64,000 nt of DNA from Plantago major (taxonomy: Eukaryota; Streptophyta; Magnoliopsida; Lamiales; Plantaginaceae), in assembly GCA_026545765.1 (NCBI GenBank), contig CM048840.1, forward strand, positions 88,192,877-88,256,876, given 5' to 3'. The notes beneath the pieces were generated by a model. It had not been told where the DNA came from, did not search any database, and saw nothing but the letters and a program-made list of their open reading frames with translations. Positions 40,161-51,595 of the stretch are shown here, piece after piece (position 1 is the stretch's first letter; each line of letters begins with the position of its first letter). Both the position numbers and the translations under genes were made by a program.

Positions 40161-41800
40161 TGATGTGTCAAATCAAAGTATTAAATTAGTTTTAAGCCAA
40201 GAGTTAATCCTCAACACGATGAAAACCTGTAGTGTAGTGGAGTTCACCCCAAGGTCGGTCTCGAAGGACTTAACTAAGCTGAGTCTTGTTTACGAATAGT
40301 AATTACAGTAAAGAAAGCAGTAAAAGGGTTGTTTGCTTCGGCAGTGAATTCGTTCTATATTATCTATCTACTTATGCAATCTAACTAGAAAATAGATTAA
40401 TCTAAACGACAATGATATGAATAAGGAGAATTATGGAGCGGTAACGTGAAACAAGCTAGCTAGCAGGATACATACGATTCATAGGATAGATACACAAGTT
40501 GTCACAATCTTGAGTTAAAAAACTAATAGCACTAGTGGTGGCGTCAATTCCACTAGGCTACAATCAATCTAGCTAATCCTACTATACTGTTCGCAATCTA
40601 AACTGTTAGATCAAGCAAGACGAAAGACATTTTGGTGTATTGATTAAATGCTTAATCTAACAGTGATTTTGCTGTCATGCTCGACAAACAGAATAGTAAG
40701 ATATGCGATTAATCTAAAAAACACAAGTAATCTAAACCCGATGCACTTCGAATCACATGAACCCTAGCTAGCATGCATTGAATCAGTCACCACCCCATAA
40801 TCGGGGTGTTTAGCTACTCATATTATGCGAAGACATAATCAATTTTGTATATAAATAGACTCCAAACATAATCTAAAGCAAGAAAAAAAGATTCGAATGG
40901 ATTGATACAAATTTACCCTTCGTTGTCACAAACCCTAGGTAGAATTGAAGATCTGAAACGAATCGATGCGAAAAGCTACGTAGATAATCTCCCAATCAAT
41001 GTCAATCTTCAGATTACAAGATAAACGGTTCAATTACCTCCAATAATAGGTAGGTAATTGCCTTGGAAAGGTTCTAGCTCGAAAAGCAATAAGAAGAGAA
41101 GAATAATAATGAAATTCTCTTAAAAGATCAAGAAAATAGGTTATATATAGCGCAAACGGGCTGAAAATCACGTTCAGGGCCGAAAACAAAGTTGGCGGAC
41201 GCCAACTTTGATGTTGGCGGATGCCAACACTCTCTGCCCTCATTTGGCGTCCCTGGTAGACACTTGGCGGACGCCAAAACTAAGCTATGGCGTCCGCCAT
41301 GTCTGATTTTGGCGTCCGCCAGATGCGACTAGCGACCCCCAGGCTCTTTTTGGGCATCTAAACGCCCGAATTTGGAGATGGTTCCTTCTTCAAAGGTGTA
41401 GCTCTTGGTCTTATATATGCGTGGACAACAAGTTCAGGTCAATAGGAGTTCATATGTGAATGTTATGGCCAACATACCAAATATGCTCCATCGTAGTTCG
41501 AATTTCGCGCGCTTTCGCTTTATCAGCTCAAAAATCTTCATCCGAACTCCGAATCAACTTCCGTTTTGACCGATCAACTCCTTTTTCAACCAACTTTCAG
41601 TTCTTGGAACTTCTATACTCCATTAATGAATTATATTCACTGGTTTAGCCTTGTTTCAATGCATTTTCACCAAACACCTACAAAACACACAAACCACAAA
41701 AACGTAACAAAACACTAATAAAACACATAAAAACTATACTTGAGAATGACAATAAGATAGTAAAAATGACTGAATGAGACGATGTAAAATTGACTCATCA
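40161..41800 (-). repeat. element C 3' LTR
   Basis: Plus-strand TGATGTGTCAAATC ... ACTCATCA, 1640 bp. Palindromes of the TTGGCGGACGCCAA type lie at 41191-41327, upstream (in element sense) of a TATA box at about 41140-41153. Hairpin CACCCC/GGGGTG near 40791-40808. Confidence 0.9.
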
Positions 41801-43429
41801 AACTCCCCAAACCAAACCCTTGCTTGTCCTCAAGCAATAGACTCTCTAAAAAATCCTAGAAAAATAAAAACACAAAGAAACAAAAGAAAAGTCTAGCTCC
41901 CAAGCTACCGAGTCTACGATTGCAAATAATAAGCCCGAAAAATGCAAGAGTTTTGTCATCACACTGACATTCAAAGAATCACAAGCATAAGTCCAAAAAG
42001 TTTGTTTTCCGAGAAAATAGAACTTAAGTCTAAAACAGTAGTCTCTCACAAGTGGATCCTATACATCTAATCTCTCACACTCTTGGAAGTGTCCAGTAGG
42101 GGTATTCACTCTAGAATATAAAGTGATAAGGAAGGTGACATGCATCACAAAGATGCCTCAAATACCTCATGCAATGTACTCAATCAGGTAAGTCAAAAGG
42201 GACTTTTTCATAGCTCTATAACAATCAGCAGTAGACTTATAAAAAGGCAACAGTTCTCTCTTCCTCCAATTTTTCATTTTTTTCCATACTACTTTTTTCC
42301 AGTCCTATATATGACCCATATGCTTATATCTTTTTTTTTCTATCTCAATTTTTAGGTAGTGTTTGTTTTACTGAAAGTCCGCACTTTTGTGCGTGCTGGT
42401 TTGGTATACACTCCATCAACCCTCATGGTCATATAGCTTTTAAGGGCCACGCCGGTATATAGGTAGTATCTGAAAAGTGCCCAGCACGACTAACGGTGGT
42501 AACTAGTACCATAGATCCACTCTGAGACTTATTTTATTTTTTTGAGAGAACGAAAAACCTGAAAATCATAGTCTTTATCAACACATACAATACGCATAAA
42601 CCTCCTCCCCAAACCTTTTCTTGGAACGGGTTTGGCATAAGCAAATAAGAATGGGAAACATGCGGTTCGTCATACTTAACTCACACAGAGTACACATGAG
42701 AATGATGAGGCCCAAACAAGGGAGTTTGCACTTCCCGAATTAAATCACACAAGCGCCGGTACAATATTTTTTCATCGGCTAAGGTTTACTCACAGGCTTT
42801 TGGACTACAGAATTAGAACAAACTTTCTATTTACAGGAGAAATGAACTTAACGAATTTATACATGCCAACTGCTAGTAATAAGAGATCAATCAAAATTCA
42901 AGCATTAAACAGGTTTAGTACATGTAATAGACGCTCGACTTGGGAGACAGACATAGACTCAACAGAAAATCACACACACAGAGACTAACACAGGAAAAGA
43001 AAAACATACACACACACACACACACACACATATATAAGGATAAGTACAAGAAAGCTACCTCCCTCCCCAAACCTAGACTAGAGATGGTCCCCAGCAAATA
43101 GTCTAGAAAGAAAGAAAGCTGAAAGTGTACTTCCCTGAAACGCGTGGTTGCTACTATCCATTATCAAACGGGAATGAATCCCTTGCATCCTTCTCGCCAA
43201 GATTGACGATTTGGTGCCCATGTTTAGCTCCTCTCCTCCTGTTTCCTATGACTCTCTGCAAACTAACATTAGATAAATCAACAACTAAAATAAAACAAGG
43301 AAAATCAATGGAAAAATAAAAGTGATAAATAGGGTCGAAACTCCCTGCCCAGTCTCGTTTGTGAGCTGGGGATAGTATGTGCGAATTACTGTAAGGTAGG
43401 GGAATGGAAAGCGAATCCGATGGTGTCAT
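41801..43429 (-). other. element C 3' untranslated region
   Basis: Holds the pre-PPT hairpin (41820-41837), three PPT-like motifs (41803-41813, 42604-42614, 43063-43073), hairpin GTGATGCATGTCAC on the minus strand (42135-42148), hairpin block with CGCACTTTTGTGCG (42380-42393), and a CA repeat (about 43007-43030). No coding signal. Confidence 0.7.
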
Positions 43430-43966
43430 CTAGGTGGTATCAGGTGTCTGCTCTATCTCCAAATAGTTGGAAACGGGTGGTTCAGTTTTCTCGTTGATTG
43501 CTTCGGTGGATTTCACCTCCACCACGACTGGCGGATTGTCTAAACTCTCGCAAACTCTTTCAACTGAGACGGGAATTTCTTCTACGGTTATAGTGGTAGC
43601 GTTGGTAGTGGTGTCCGAATCCGGTTCAACTACGGAGTCAGATTTCTCCTTCCCTTTGTCATCTCCGTTTCCTGATTCTTCTCCACAAAATTCCATGTAT
43701 TCTATGATCAATGCAGCCAATTCCTCGATCGCACCCTCAAGTTGTGTAGGGGTCGAATCTAGCATTGACCCACCAGCGGCTCTGTCCACCATTTTTTGAC
43801 AACAAGCATTTATACCGTTGTAGAAACACCACAAGAGCTCTCCCAGTGTTAATCCATGGTCATGATATGTCTTTTGCATCCCCTTAAATCTATACCATGT
43901 TCTATCAAGCGTTTCTCCAGAAATATGGTGAAATCTACAGAACCAGTCTCTATCTGAGTAATCCAT
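43430..43966 (-). pseudogene. gag remnant of element C
   Basis: A 178-codon frame from the ATG at 43966 (MDYSDRDWFCRFHHISGETL) to 43430. DRTWYRFKGMQKTYHDHGLT and CFYNGINACCQKMVDRAAGG parallel EAWDRFRDLQRQCPHHRF and FFFDGLDELSQVMVEMACGG in gag of element D, so this is the second half of the capsid domain. The rest is acidic, threonine-rich and unstructured. The N-terminal half is deleted. No protease follows. Confidence 0.75.
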
Positions 43967-44092
43967 ACTTTCCTGCACACACAAAGAAACCCAAGTAGTT
44001 CCGCAAAACAAACTAAACTAAAAAAGAAAAGACAGACTAACTAATATATACATCTGTAAATTAAACTTCGTAAACTAAACAAAGGAGTTAAG

Positions 44093-44110
44093 TCCCCGGC
44101 AGCGGCGCCA
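44093..44110 (-). promoter_or_regulatory. primer-binding site, element C
   Basis: The minus strand reads TGGCGCCGCTGCCGGGGA, close to the 5' LTR end. This is the common Athila/Tat PBS, complementary to an Asp-tRNA 3' end by family knowledge. Confidence 0.75.
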
Positions 44111-44116
44111 AAAACT

Positions 44117-45770
44117 TGATGTGTCAAATCAAAGTTCTAAATTTGTTTTAAGCCAAGAGTTAATCCTCAAAACTACAAAAACCTGTAGTGTAGTGGAGTT
44201 AACCCCGAGGTTGGTCTCGAAGGACTTAACTAAGCTGAGTCTTGTTTACGAATAGTAATTACAATAAAGAAAGCAGTAAAAGGGTTGTTTGCTTCGGGAG
44301 CGAATTTGTTCTATATTATCTATCTACGTATGCAATCTAACTAGAAAACAGATTAATCTAAACGACAATGATATGAATAAGGAGAATTATGAAGCGGTAA
44401 CGTGAAACAAGCTAGCTAGCAGGATACATACGATTCACAGGATAGATTACGCAAGTTGTCACAATCTTGAGTTCAAAAACAAATAGCACTAGTGGAGGCG
44501 TCAATTCCACAAGGCTACAATCAATCTAGCTAATCCTACTATTACTGTTTGCAATCTAAACTGTTAGATCAAGCAAGACGAAAGACGTTTTGGTGTATTG
44601 ATTAAATGCTTAATCTAACAGTGATTTTGCTGGCATGCTCGACAAAGAAAATAGCAAGATATGCGATTAATCTAAAAAGCACAAGTAATATAAAAACCCG
44701 ATGTACTTCGAATCTCATGAACCCTAGCTAGCATGCATTGAATCAGTCACCACCCTATAATCGTGGTGTTTAGCTACTCATATTATGCGAAGACATAATC
44801 AACATTGTATATAAACAGGCTCCGAACATAATCTAAAGCAAGAAATAAAGATTCGAATGGATTGATACAAATTTACCCTTCGTTGTCACAAACCCTAGGA
44901 AGAATTGAAGAACTGAAACGAATCGATGCGAAAAGCTATGTAGATAATCTCCCAATCAATGTCAATCTTTGGTTTACAAGATAAACGGTTCAATTACCTC
45001 CAATAATAGGTAGTTAATTGCCTTGGAAAGTTTCTAGGTCAAAAAGCAATAAGAAGAGAAGAATAATAATGAAGTTCTCTTAAATGATCAAGAAAATAGG
45101 TTATATATAGCGAAAATGGGCTGAAAATCATGTTCTGGGCCGAAAACAAAGTTGGCGGACACCAACTTTGATGTTGTCGGACGCCAACACTCTCTGCCCT
45201 CATTTGGCATCCGCGGTAGACACTTGGCCGACGCCAAAACTAGGCTATGGCGTCTGCCAAGTCTGATTTTGGCATCCGCCAGATGCGATTGCCCCCCCCC
45301 CCCCCGGCCCAGGCTCTTTTTGGGCATCTAAACGTCCGAATTTGGAGATGGTTCCTTCTTCAAAGTTGTATCTCTTGGTCTTATCTATGCGTGGACATGA
45401 AGTTCAGGTCAATCGGAGTTCATATGAGAATGTTATGGCCAAAATACCAAAGCTGCTCCATCATAGTTCGAATTTCATGCGCTTTCGCTTAATTGGCTCT
45501 AAAATCATCGTCCGAACTCCAAATCAACTTCTGTTTTGGCTGATAACTCCTCTTTCAACCACCTTTATGTTCTTTGAACTTCCATTCTCCCATTAATGCA
45601 TTATATGCACTGGTTTAGACTTGTTTCAATGCGTTTTCACCAATCACCTACAAAACACACAAAACACAAAAACGTAACGAAACACTAATAACACACATAA
45701 AAACTACACTTGAGAATGGCAATAAGATGGTAAAAAAGACCGAGTGAGACGACGTAAAATCGACTCATCA
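44117..45770 (-). repeat. element C 5' LTR
   Basis: 1654 bp, paired with 40161-41800. Palindromes at 45151-45288 are partly decayed by C-to-T/G-to-A changes. A poly-C run lies at 45292-45305. TATA at about 45100-45113. Confidence 0.9.
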
Positions 45771-45867
45771 GTCTACAATGTACTCCTCGTAGAAAAAGCT
45801 CCGGGTAAGTGGAGGTTGTGCAATGACTTTACTAGATTGAACAAGTTTTGCCCGAAAGATCCTTATC
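45771..45867 (+). pseudogene. Tat RT continuation
   Basis: Resumes after element C: VYNVLLVEKAPGKWRLCNDF, TRLNKFCPKDPY. The frame ends where sequence switches to an inverted Tat gag, at the 6-bp shared CTTATC (45862-45867). The rest of RT is missing from the window. Confidence 0.85.
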
Positions 45868-47293
45868 TCTAAATTCATTCTTTTGTTCAAACTTTCTAGG
45901 CCGGGGAGGGGGTTCTTGTTTCATTGGCTCCTTCCCCTTCCTGGCCCCGGCTCTTATTGGAACATTTCTTCGGTACTCCTCCTCATACAAGACTCCTTCA
46001 CTGATGTCTTCCAAGTATTTTTCAGTTGTGATTTCTTCATTGGAAAGATTTCTTTCGTTGTAAGTGTTAGCATACAGGTGCCGGACCCGTTCTTTGATGC
46101 TGTGAGGCTCGACCTGGTGCATTCGACACTGAAGCAGTCAAGGAAGGTTCTAAGATCCTCATGCTCTTTCTGGATCACTCCTGCCAAGTGCTCCACTGAT
46201 CTCTTCCTCTTATTTGCTTTCTCGAACCTTTTCAGGAAAAGAGAAGCAATATTTGCATAGGACCTGATGAAACCATTGGGCAAAGAGGTCCACCAATCCA
46301 TTGCTTATCCAAAGAGAGTGCTAGAGAAGTGAAGAGCCTTCATGTTGTCATTCAGGCCGTTTGTCTCCATCTTGCTCTCGTACCTAGTAAGGTGCCCCAC
46401 AGGACAAGTATCTCCATAATAGTGCTCAAGATTTGGGATAGTGGAGTCGGGGCACTTCCTTTCCCTTCTTATCTCATCACATAAAGGATTAGGAGCTCTA
46501 TTCACCTTCTCAAGTGCCTTCACCATCTTGCTCAGAGTAGCAATTTGGGTTTCTAGGGCCTTCTGCTGGACATAAATCTGCTCGGCGGTTAGCCTCTCGC
46601 CTGTCCTTGGGTTGATGGCCACATCTGGAGGAAGATAATTGGCAGGAACTATTGAGATATTCTCTGCCATGTGGTCTCTTGGTCCATGCTGAAGAGCCCC
46701 ACGTCGGCTAGTTCCAGCTTCATCTGCTTGTGGTCTCACCATACTTCTTTCTCTGTGTTCGTGAGAAGCAGCGGCCCTCTTGTTGAGAAGGTTCCTTAGA
46801 TCCTTTGGTTGAGCTTGTTCCCTAACCTTTGTTGGATTGGACGATGCTCATTCCTTGATTGTGTGAGTTCAGCTTGTCTTGGAATTGCAAAAGGAGGAGT
46901 GGGTTGAGGTGGCTGGAGGTTGTTTGATCCAAAGCATCCTTGGATAGTGGTGAGTAAGAGGCCAAACTGATTTTCATTAATTCCAAACTCACTGGGACGA
47001 ATAATCTTCCCGTTTGGGAGAGTGAAGTTTCTCCTAGGAGGAGGACCATGTGTTCCTGGCGGAGGAACCTGTCCTGCAACCGCGAGTACTTGGGTCCTTA
47101 TTGGTGGATCAATGGCTCTTTCCTCCTCTGAAGAGAGACTAGCGGTGTGGCCATCACTTGGATAGTCCATTGTGTTTCTTGAAGTGGCTCTCGCCACTAT
47201 TCCCCTCTTAGTGGGAGGTCTGCCTCTTTGCCATGGGGCCGGCATCCCAATCGCAGTAGCGTTAGTTCTTACAGACCTTCTTGTTCTTGCCAT
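45868..47293 (-). pseudogene. Tat gag (inverted copy)
   Basis: It begins at 47293 with a basic N terminus (MARTRRSVRTNATAIGMPAP), a proline/glycine region and RRNFTLPNGKIIRPSEFGI. Then (46305-46742) ERLTAEQIYVQQKALETQIA, HLTRYESKMETNGLNDNM and FSSTLFG; then (45954-46301) MDWWTSLPNGFIRSYANI and FLKRFEKANKRKRSVEHL; ending with KYLEDISEGVLYEEEYRRN. The plus-strand copy at 37700-38818 has the same order. Frame changes near 46800, 46303 and 46130 inactivate it. It supplies the gag N terminus that the plus-strand copy lacks. Confidence 0.85.
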
Positions 47294-47346
47294 TACTGAA
47301 GAGAACGAAACTTTTCATAAAGATTCCCATAGACGGCGCCAAAATG

Positions 47347-48227
47347 TCGAGGGTATAAGTGCCCCGAACACTTAAATGAATTTCCTTTGCTTTCTTTCTC
47401 ACTAAGTACCTAAAACACCTTGCTTGTAAGGACCTAAGAGTAGAAGCCTGTAAGAACCGTCGTACTGTTGAGAGGCGACATGTGAGGACCTGCACAAGTA
47501 GCTTGGAGGGGGGGTTAGAACCTTATACCTAGTTTGCGTGGTATCAAATCGGAAGGAGACTTTACTTGCGAGAGAGTGAGGGTCTACTCGGTATAAGAAC
47601 CGAGGATAGGAAGCGATTATGTCTTCCCGTTATTATGGGAATGTGTGCCATATATATAGATTTCTCCCAAAATGGGAGGGTTCCACCAGATCGTGCCAAG
47701 TGTAAGGCCTAGATCGAGCCACCAAGGGTTCAATAGGTCCATGGCCCATTAATGACACTTGCCCCATTCCACTTTGGGCTTTCAGGGGTAGTTTAGTCAT
47801 TAATGTGAGAATATTAGAGGCTTTGATGCAGTCTACTGCGGGTTAAGGTCCGAAGAGGTAGGTCCGGACGATTGGTCCGGACCGTACTGGGTTGCCTACA
47901 AGATACTCTTATCAGTCTGTCAAGTACCTTTCATTCGGACCTTGTGACTCGGACCTCCTTACTCTCTAGTGCCAGTTTACTTGCTTGCTTATGAAGTTGT
48001 TGTGTGGAATCCGGACGGGTGTCCGGGTCGGATCCCATCGTTACGAACCATTGGCAGGGTCGGACCTACTACCCTTTGAGCCCTCCTGCCCCTTTACTCC
48101 TGGGTGAATCGGACTTGCGGGGGCTTAGGGTCGGACTGTAAGGTCTCGGACCTGTAGACAACTTGGGATGCCTTAGGATTCGTTCCAAAGGCGTCTATGA
48201 CGGATTGGACATATTTCCGTATCAACA
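47347..48227 (-). repeat. Tat LTR (inverted copy)
   Basis: Plus strand TGTCGAGGGTATAAG ... CGTATCAACA, 881 bp, next to a PBS-like sequence. The outer end matches 37576-37690. Rich in TCCGGAC/GGTCCGA-type words typical of this element. Confidence 0.8.
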
Positions 48228-49658
48228 ATCAACACTACGAAAACTTGTAGTGTAATGGAGTTAACCCCGAGGTCGGTCTCGAAGGATTTAACTAGGCTGA
48301 GTTTTTGTTTACGAATAAAAGTAACAATATGAAAAACAGTAAAAAAGTTGGTATGCCTCAGCGGCGATATGATATACTAAAGTAAATAACTACTTGCAAT
48401 GCAAGGAACCGATTTGAAAGTAATTAGATTGAATCTATGAATGGGGAAAATTATGGAGTAGTAACGTCAACAAGTTAGCTAGCAGGATATATGTGATTCA
48501 TGGGATTGATTACGCAAGTTGTCACAGACTTAAGTTCAAAAATGAATAGCACTAGTGGAGGCGTCAATTCCACTAGGCTACAATTAATCTAACTAATCCT
48601 ACTATTACTGTTTGCAACTAACTGTTAGATTGAAGCAAGACGGAAAACATTTGGGTGTATCGATTAAATTCTTAATCTAACAGTGATATTGACTTATTGC
48701 GCATCAAACGTAATAGCAAGATATGCGATTAATCAAAAAGGCACAAGTAATCGAATCCCGATGCACTTCGAATCACATAAACCCTAGCTAGCATGCATTG
48801 AATCAGTCACCACCCCATAATTGGGGTGTTTAGCTACTCATGATAAGCGAAATCACAATCATATTAGCAATAAACATAATCTCAAGCACAAAACAAAGAT
48901 TCAAAAGGATTGATACAATTTTACCCTTCGTTGTCACAAACCCTAGGTAGAAATTGAAGAACGAAACGAATCGATGCAAAAGGCTGTGTAGATAATCTCC
49001 CAATCAACGTCAATCTTCGAATTACAAGGGAAAACGGTTCAATTACTTCGAAATCGGGTAATTGCCTTGAAAACTAGGTCTAGCTCTAGAGCAAGGTATT
49101 GTTCTTCACAATAGAGTTGATATGAAAAGTTATTTATGTCTTATTCTAAGTAATAGAAAGGAGAAAAACTAGGTTTGGCCGAATTAGGAAACAAATCGGC
49201 AAAGGATGGGAAAAATAGGAAACTGGCGTCGCCAGTTTTCCAAAACTAGCGTCGCCAGTTTTCCAAAACTGGCGTCGCCAGTTCCAAACTGGCGTCGCCA
49301 GTTACTTTCAGTTCAAACAGAAAGTTTCTGGCGTACACCAGTTACAAACTGGCGTCGCAAATTTCTTCAGGAATGACCATTTTGCCCTTCGATGCCTTTT
49401 TTACTCCAATTCTCGATATTTTGGCCTTCCCGCTCCACTTATAGCATCCGTACGAGGCATTGGAACTCCATAGCTTGTAGATGCATACAAAGTACACCAT
49501 TTTTGCCTTCCAGTAGCGTGGTTTAGCCAAATATCTACGAAACACACAAAGAACAAAACAAGTAAAAATATTCAAGAAAAAGTAAATAAAGCTATACTCA
49601 AGGACGACAAAAATACGGTAAAAAAGACCAAATGAGACGCTATAAAACCGACTCATCA
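48228..49658 (-). repeat. element D 3' LTR, outer ~52 bp missing
   Basis: Pairs with 53063-54477. It contains about five near-palindromes AACTGGCGTCGCCAGTT (49221-49360), against two or three in the partner LTR. Confidence 0.9.
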
Positions 49659-51067
49659 AACTCCCCAAACCGAACCCTTGCTTGTCATCAAGCAACAGAC
49701 GCTCTAAAAAACCTAGAAAAAACAAAAACACAAAGACACAAAATAAAGTCTAGCTCCTAAGCTACCGAATCTACGATTGCAAATAATAAGCCCAAGAAAT
49801 GCAGAAGCTTTGACATCACACTGACATTCACAGAATCACATGCATAAGCCCAAAAAGTTAGTTTCCAAAGTAAATAGAACTTAAGGCTAAAACGTTAGTC
49901 CCTCGCAAGCCGTAAGTGGATCCTATGCAAGTAATCTCTCACACTCCAGGAAGTGTCCAGTGGGGGTAATCACTTAAGAATATAAAGAGAAAAGGAAGGT
50001 GACTTGCGTCACAAAAATGCCTCAAATACCTCATGCAATATACTCAATCAGTTAAGTCGGAAGGGACTTTTTATAGCTATGTAACAATTAGCAGTAGACT
50101 CATAAAAAGGAAATCATTCTCTCTTTTTTCAACATATATATTTTTTTTCATTTTTTTAATACACTTTTTTTTGCAGTCTTATATTTGACCCAATTGCTTA
50201 TATATTTTTTTCTGTCTCAATTTTTTGGTATTGTCTGTTTTACCGAAATTCCGCACTTTTGTGCGTGCTGGTTTAGTGTACACGCCATCAACCCTCACAG
50301 ACATGTGACTTTTAAGGGCCACGCCGGTATATAGGTAGTATCTGAAACGTGCCAACACGACTAATGGTGGTAACTAGTTCCATAGATCCACTCCGAGACT
50401 TATTCTATTTTTTTTTTATTTTTGAGAGAACAAAAAGCCTGAACACAGTCTTTATCAATACAAGTAGGGCACATAAGCCTCCTCCCCAAACCTGGACTTG
50501 GAAGAGGTTTGGCATAAGCAAATAAGAATGTAAAGCATGTCGTTCGTCATACTTAACTTACACAGAGTACACATGAGAATGATGAGGCGCAAACAAGGGA
50601 GTTTGCACTTCTCGAATTAAATCACACGGGCGCTGGTACAATATTTTTTCAGCGGCTAAGGTCTACTCACAGGCTTTTTGTATTACAGAATTAGAACAAA
50701 CTTTCTATTTACAACAACAATGAACTTAGCAAACTTAAACATGCAAACTGCTAATAGTAAAGGATCAATCAAAGCAAAAGCGTTAAACAGGTTTAGTACA
50801 TGCTATAGACGCTCGACTTGGGAGTCAGACTTAGACTCAACAGACAGAATAAGAAATACGTAAAGAAACACATCTGAAAACAAGCAAGCAAGAAGCCTAA
50901 AGCATATCAAAACTCGAAACACCCCTCCCCAAACCTGAACTTGTGCTCGCCCTCGAGCAAACGAGTGAAAAGAGAAAAAGTAGAGAGTTGATAAGACAGA
51001 GGCTTCCTTGATTGAAGGTTCCCAAGATGTGTAGAGGACTGGTGGTGTTCATTTGCGATGGTGGGTA
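49659..51067 (-). other. element D 3' untranslated region
   Basis: Pre-PPT hairpin (49678-49695), PPT-like motifs at 49659-49671, 50482-50492 and 50925-50935, hairpin GTGACGCAAGTCAC on the minus strand (49999-50012), and hairpin block with CGCACTTTTGTGCG (50252-50265). No coding signal. Confidence 0.7.
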
Positions 51068-51544
51068 CTAGACTTCCCCATGCTCGAATTTCTCTGCCCT
51101 TGCACCTGCGAAAAAGATATAAAGGGGTCCAACATACCCCGCAGAATAGTCCTTGCAGATAAAATACTTAGGCAAATAATCCAATGCCTTCACTATCCCG
51201 ACCTTACCATTCACCTCATAAGTTGCTGTGCGTCTAAATATGTTAATATCCATTATGGAGGCGAATAAAAATGGCCAGCAAAGGAGGATTGTATCGGGTC
51301 CTGTCTTCTGGTCTTCCCGGACATCCTTAAGAACATCAAAATTGGTGATAACAGTTTCACCATTCAGCTTAACCACGACACCCTTTGCCAATCCAACTGG
51401 TCTTCTATGTGACCCATCTGCCATTTGGAGTCGAGCTTTCATTTCTTCCAAACCTGTGAAGCCACATCCCTTAAACAGACTGTATGGGATTGTATTACAT
51501 GTAGCTACTGTGTCTAAAGTCGCAATAGCTTTTGAACTTCCCAT
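51068..51544 (-). pseudogene. aspartic protease of element D
   Basis: A 158-codon frame. It starts in the protease core: SSKAIATLDTVATCNTIPYS, where the catalytic D-T-G is D-T-V, so it is probably inactive. Then come MKARLQMADGSHRRPVGLAK and DTILLCWPFLFASIMDI (position of the LGRPF motif), and the end KYFICKDYSAGYVGPLYIFF. It resembles the A1 protease at 313-927 and likewise ends in a stop with no RT downstream. It is joined to gag by a small gap near 51545-51595. Confidence 0.8.
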
Positions 51545-51595
51545 CCCAACTATGATTTTAAAGCTCTTCTTATTGAGAGGATGCTCCTTTACATT

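Larger units (their letters stand above)
40161..45770 (-). mobile_element. gypsy element C, gag-only, inserted in Tat RT
   Basis: Minus strand: 5' LTR 44117-45770, PBS, gag, 3' UTR, PPT, 3' LTR 40161-41800. There is no protease, RT or integrase. Flanks GTCTG and GTCTA form a target duplication with one change. Removing the insert restores the Tat RT reading (SDW|VYNVLLVEKAPGKW). LTR sequence matches solo LTR F and, in the R-U5 part, element D. Confidence 0.9.
45868..48227 (-). mobile_element. 5' part of a second Tat element, inverted
   Basis: Minus strand: LTR 47347-48227, PBS-like TTTTGGCGCCGTCTATGG (47332-47349), gag start MARTRRSVRTNATAIGMP, and gag up to KFEQKNEFRDK. It is truncated there by the junction with Tat RT. 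On the right it abuts an LTR of D that lacks its outer ~52 bp. Confidence 0.8.

Noticed and set aside
40161..40299. C-terminal extension of the Tat protease/RT ORF
   Set aside because: The open frame continues by chance into the LTR of element C. The true RT sequence resumes at 45771.
43007..43030. CA repeat as a functional element
   Set aside because: An ordinary microsatellite in a 3' UTR, not shared with sister elements.
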